DNA of 54,899 bases from Oscillospiraceae bacterium (GTDB lineage: Bacteria; Bacillota; Clostridia; Oscillospirales; Acutalibacteraceae). The stretch covers positions 1 through 54,899 of the forward strand of contig WRMQ01000005.1 of NCBI GenBank assembly GCA_009777055.1, read 5' to 3'. The translations under genes were made by a program, and so were the position numbers. Positions 52,215-54,899 of the stretch are shown here, in pieces; position 1 is the first letter of the stretch, and every line of letters starts with the position of its first letter. A model generated the notes under the pieces. The model did not search any database and was not told the DNA's origin. It worked only from the letters and a program-made list of their open reading frames with translations.

Positions 52215-52407
52215 TTGGCTGGAGCTTGCCGCCCTGCTGCTGGGCATCGCCGCGGGCCTGGTCCTGTGGCGGGCCTGCAAGCGGAAGCTCAAGCGGGAAA
52301 GCGGGTTTGAGGGGATCGCCACGGAGCACGGCAGGCTGGCCAGGCGGCAGCAGCTGGATGCCGAGGAAGAAATCAAGCGCCTGAAAGCGCGCCTGGGCAG
52401 GAAATAA
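52201..52407 (+). CDS. Small membrane protein with coiled tail (68 aa)
   Basis: One transmembrane helix (about 8-25, LAALLLGIAAGLVLWRA) followed by a charged helical tail (EEIKRLKARLGRK). ATG 52201 overlaps the previous gene; ATG 52207 is an equally good start. It is probably translated by coupling. No family is recognised. The next 117 bp to 52524 hold no clear site. Confidence 0.55.
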   Translation: MAMSNWLELAALLLGIAAGLVLWRACKRKLKRESGFEGIATEHGRLARRQQLDAEEEIKRLKARLGRK

Positions 52408-52524
52408 CCCGGCCCCATGTATGGCCACCTGCGGTTCAGGCATTGTTTTTTGCGGTTGGAGTAGTTTTCAAGCACAACCGAAGGTTTTTATGCTACCGTA
52501 ACTTTTGAGGGAGAGGGATGAATC

Positions 52525-52749
52525 GTGCGGACCAACCAGAATAATCTGAGCGAAGCCGAAATGGACGACGTGCTGGGACTGCTGGATTCGTGCCTGCCTT
52601 CGTCGCTGCCGAACGGAACCGGCTCGGCTATCACGGAAAAGCAGCTGCGGGCGCTGAGCAAAAAACACCTGCTCATGATGATATACGATCTTGAAAAGGA
52701 GCTTGAGCAAGAAAGAAGAGAAAAGGAATTCCTGCTCCGGGCGCGCTGA
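52525..52749 (+). CDS. Short coiled-coil protein, cassette copy B (74 aa)
   Basis: Paralogue of the protein at 37256. It lacks the Gln/Pro-rich N-terminus and has an acidic start (EAEMDDVLGLLDSCLPSSLP) followed by the shared coiled coil (ITEKQLRALSKKHLLMMIYD, LEQERREKEFLLRA). GTG start at 52525 with GAGAGGG at about 52511-52517. It again directly precedes a signal peptidase I gene. Confidence 0.75.
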   Translation: MRTNQNNLSEAEMDDVLGLLDSCLPSSLPNGTGSAITEKQLRALSKKHLLMMIYDLEKELEQERREKEFLLRAR

Positions 52750-52803
52750 AACCGGCTTCCCGCGTGGGAGGCCAAGGACGTAAAAACAAAAAGGATGTTA
52801 ACA

Positions 52804-53403
52804 ATGGAATTGAATATAATACGCGAGCAGGTCGACAGGCTTGGCCGCCCGGGCCTGCCGATGCTCAGGCGGGAAATCGCGCGGCACGAGCGCAGGGAAG
52901 CCTATGTAAAGCTGGCGCTGGGCGCGCTGGCGGGCCTCCTGGCAGTCACGGGCGCAATTATAATCGTCACAAACCTGTGGGTGACCTTATTGCAGGTGGA
53001 CGGCTCGAGCATGAACCCGCTGCTGCGAATGGACGAGGTCATCCTAGCGGTGAACACGGACAACCCGGCGAAGAACGACGTCATCGCGTTCTACCACAAC
53101 AACAAGCTGCATATCAAGCGCGTGATCGCCGCGGCGGGCGAGCTGGTGAATATTGATGACAACGGCATGGTGACGGTCAATGGCCGGCCGCTGGCCGAGC
53201 CCTATGTGGCGCAGCCCAGCCGGGGCAGCTGCGATATCCCCTTCCCCTACCAGGTGCCCGACGGGACGGTGTTCGTCCTGGGCGACAACCGGCCCTCGTC
53301 CCTGGACAGCCGCGACAGCCGCTTCGGCCCGGTGCCGAAGGAGCAGATCGTCGGCAGGGTTGTTTTCAGGCTATGGCCCCTGCGGGGAGGGAGCAAGCTA
53401 TGA
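52804..53403 (+). CDS. Signal peptidase I, cassette copy B (199 aa)
   Basis: Full-length paralogue of the peptidase at 37641. S69 (DGSSMNP) and K105 (HIKRVIA) form the intact Ser-Lys dyad; FVLGDNR and LDSRDSRFGPV follow. One transmembrane helix at about 36-58. I chose ATG 52804 because AAAAAGG lies nine bases upstream and because the upstream sequence resembles that of copy A; ATG 52795 abuts the ribosome binding site. The two copies differ most in the N-terminal 35 residues, which may fit different partners. Confidence 0.9.
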   Translation: MELNIIREQVDRLGRPGLPMLRREIARHERREAYVKLALGALAGLLAVTGAIIIVTNLWVTLLQVDGSSMNPLLRMDEVILAVNTDNPAKNDVIAFYHNNKLHIKRVIAAAGELVNIDDNGMVTVNGRPLAEPYVAQPSRGSCDIPFPYQVPDGTVFVLGDNRPSSLDSRDSRFGPVPKEQIVGRVVFRLWPLRGGSKL

Positions 53404-53445
53404 CAACAGATCATTTAACAGATTCATTGGAGGATGGTGCCGCGT

Positions 53446-54899
53446 ATGAACACAGAGTCTAACGCAACCTTGGGGAAAATCCTTGCGGGGAAAAAGCGCA
53501 TGAGGATAGCACTGGCTGTCCTGGCGCCGCTTTGCGTTGTCGTTGTGACGCTGGCGGTTGTGCTGTCGCTGCGGGGCGCGCTGGCGGCCACCGTTACAGG
53601 TACGCCCAGCACGGTAAACAGCCATGTGGAGAATTTCACGTTTAACCCCAGCGCCACACATACATATCAAAGCGATGTCAACCTTGCGGCATTGGCTAAT
53701 GGTCCTTATTCTCATTTTCCCGGATTTACATTGCAATCCTCCGGGTCCTCCCCCACCAATCACGTTTTTACGTGCGGCGACCCTGAAGTGCCTCAGCCGA
53801 GCGAAAAGCCCAGCGGTACCACCTTGACATACGGGTTTGGAGGAACCTACACGCAAGCAAAGAACCGGAAAGATTTCCCCTCGGCGCTGGCTTATTCTCT
53901 TATGCTCCCGAATTACGGAGCGAAGCTCACCCTTAGCGAATTCAACGAATTAATGGGTCTTACGGGCACGAACGCTGTAACCGCAGACCAACGGACGATT
54001 CTAATGCACGCCGCCGCTATGTTCTATGAATTCAAGGATAGATATCCCAACCCGCCAAGCGGAACAAGCTGGAGCACAACTAACGATACTTTATGGCCCA
54101 AAAAGCTGCCTTTAATCCCCGGAAGCGCAACGCTTTATGATATAGGTTTTGCAGACATGTTTTACGGCTGGTCATGGGCTGTTGGCATGGAGGACGACCA
54201 CACCACTTTTCTCAACTGGTTTTATACGATTCTGGCAAGGATAGAAGCGTTGATGACGGCTTACAACAGCACAGCTTCGGGGCAGAGTACCTCAAGCCTT
54301 TGGATGAGCTATGACGATGCGACAAAACGCCTGACCTTTGGGTATACAGGCTACCAGCCGCCAACCAGCTCATCCTATCCCACGCTGTCATGGACCATCA
54401 CGGGCGGCGGCACTGTCACGGTTCAGAAAAACGGAGCGGGTGCTTCAATCACAAGCGGCTCCGCCGTTGATATAACCGCCTATTACACAGTAAACTATAC
54501 CGGCAGCGGCAGTGTCGCGTTCACCCTGGCGGACGACAGAAACTTTTTGCAGGGCGGCAGCATAGAAGGATATTTGCTGCAAACGACTACTTTGCTCAAT
54601 ATCAACACCTACCCTGACCCCGTAATGCGCGCAAAGATGTTGGCCTTTTTTTCACCCCTTACTTCCATTCCTTATCAGCGCATGCTGATCGGCCATTCAA
54701 AGTGGGTCAAGCTCAGGTGCGGGCTGACTGTGACGGGTACGACGCCTGAACCCGCCACCGCCGCCATCCAGGTGAACAAGACGGTCAACAAGAACGGCTC
54801 GCCCACGGACCCGGCTTTTACGTTCAACATCGTGCGGGTCACGGATGAAACGGGCAGCACGGCAGTTACCGGTACGGGGGCCTACAGCTCGTCCCAGAA
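53446..54899 (+). CDS. Large surface protein, cassette copy B, truncated by window end (at least 484 aa)
   Basis: Open from ATG 53446 (TTGGAGG at 53428-53434) to the window edge with no stop. The leader MNTESNATLGKILAGKKRMR plus a hydrophobic helix ending RGALAA matches the leader of the giant protein at 38264 (GKILA, then basic, then IALAV-APL). The mature part begins TVTGTPSTV. Residues about 100-330 are a globular region of unknown fold. Near the end, IQVNKTVNKNGSPTDPAFTFNI resembles a pilin isopeptide domain of the FctA/Spy0128 kind. The C-terminal anchoring signal is outside the window. Confidence 0.8.
   Translation, partial: MNTESNATLGKILAGKKRMRIALAVLAPLCVVVVTLAVVLSLRGALAATVTGTPSTVNSHVENFTFNPSATHTYQSDVNLAALANGPYSHFPGFTLQSSGSSPTNHVFTCGDPEVPQPSEKPSGTTLTYGFGGTYTQAKNRKDFPSALAYSLMLPNYGAKLTLSEFNELMGLTGTNAVTADQRTILMHAAAMFYEFKDRYPNPPSGTSWSTTNDTLWPKKLPLIPGSATLYDIGFADMFYGWSWAVGMEDDHTTFLNWFYTILARIEALMTAYNSTASGQSTSSLWMSYDDATKRLTFGYTGYQPPTSSSYPTLSWTITGGGTVTVQKNGAGASITSGSAVDITAYYTVNYTGSGSVAFTLADDRNFLQGGSIEGYLLQTTTLLNINTYPDPVMRAKMLAFFSPLTSIPYQRMLIGHSKWVKLRCGLTVTGTTPEPATAAIQVNKTVNKNGSPTDPAFTFNIVRVTDETGSTAVTGTGAYSSSQ

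Overview
The window looks like part of an integrative and conjugative element (ICE) and its neighbouring surface-protein island in a GC-rich Firmicute, probably a gut-type Clostridia. I infer this from strong AGGAGG ribosome binding sites, TTG/GTG starts, tRNAs with an encoded CCA, canonical TTGACA-N17-TATAAT promoters, and a Gram-positive type IV secretion (T4SS) set with sortase-anchored pilins. No species can be named from the sequence.

Layout. 1-3.2 kb: a decayed SNF2-type helicase (frameshift plus nonsense codon, cut by the window edge), a repeat cluster, and a GmrSD-like DUF262/DUF1524 nuclease. 3.4-3.9 kb: tRNA-Ser(CGA) on the minus strand and tRNA-Trp(CCA) on the plus strand, each with a perfect promoter. 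4.0-24.6 kb: a tyrosine integrase with arm-like repeats just downstream of tRNA-Trp, then a plus-strand transfer module: winged-helix protein, sigma-like regulator, VirB2-like pilin, VirB6/TrbL-like channel, Gly-rich protein, M23 hydrolase, two tiny paralogous peptides, PrgI-VirB4 fusion, DUF5697-like and DUF6100-like proteins, a winged-helix protein, VirD4 coupling protein and an S1-domain protein. Minus-strand cargo units sit in the gaps between these blocks: DUF4143 ATPase, YhcG-type nuclease, DUF3800 with a structured leader RNA, an IS110 element with a possible bridge RNA, a YoeB/RelB-like toxin-antitoxin pair and a second DUF4143 ATPase. No relaxase is recognisable in the window.

24.6-31.1 kb encodes a 2169-residue thioester/Cna-B adhesin ending in a PPKTG sorting signal, with five tandem repeats of exactly 282 bp. 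31.8-35.3 kb holds an unknown protein, a sigma factor, an unknown soluble protein and a membrane protein.

35.4-54.9 kb is a surface and pilus island headed by a second tyrosine recombinase. A three-gene cassette (short coiled-coil protein, dedicated signal peptidase I, very large surface protein with a shared GKILA leader) occurs twice: at 37256-47035 (2923-residue RCC1-repeat protein) and at 52525 to the window end (truncated). Between the two copies lie a pilus backbone, a class C sortase, a minor pilin, a LytTR regulator with a receiver lacking the phospho-acceptor Asp, a Cys-repeat membrane protein and a small membrane protein. The best candidates for something undescribed are this duplicated cassette, a possible recombinase-controlled promoter in front of it, the paired micro-peptides in the transfer operon, and the structured RNA in front of DUF3800.
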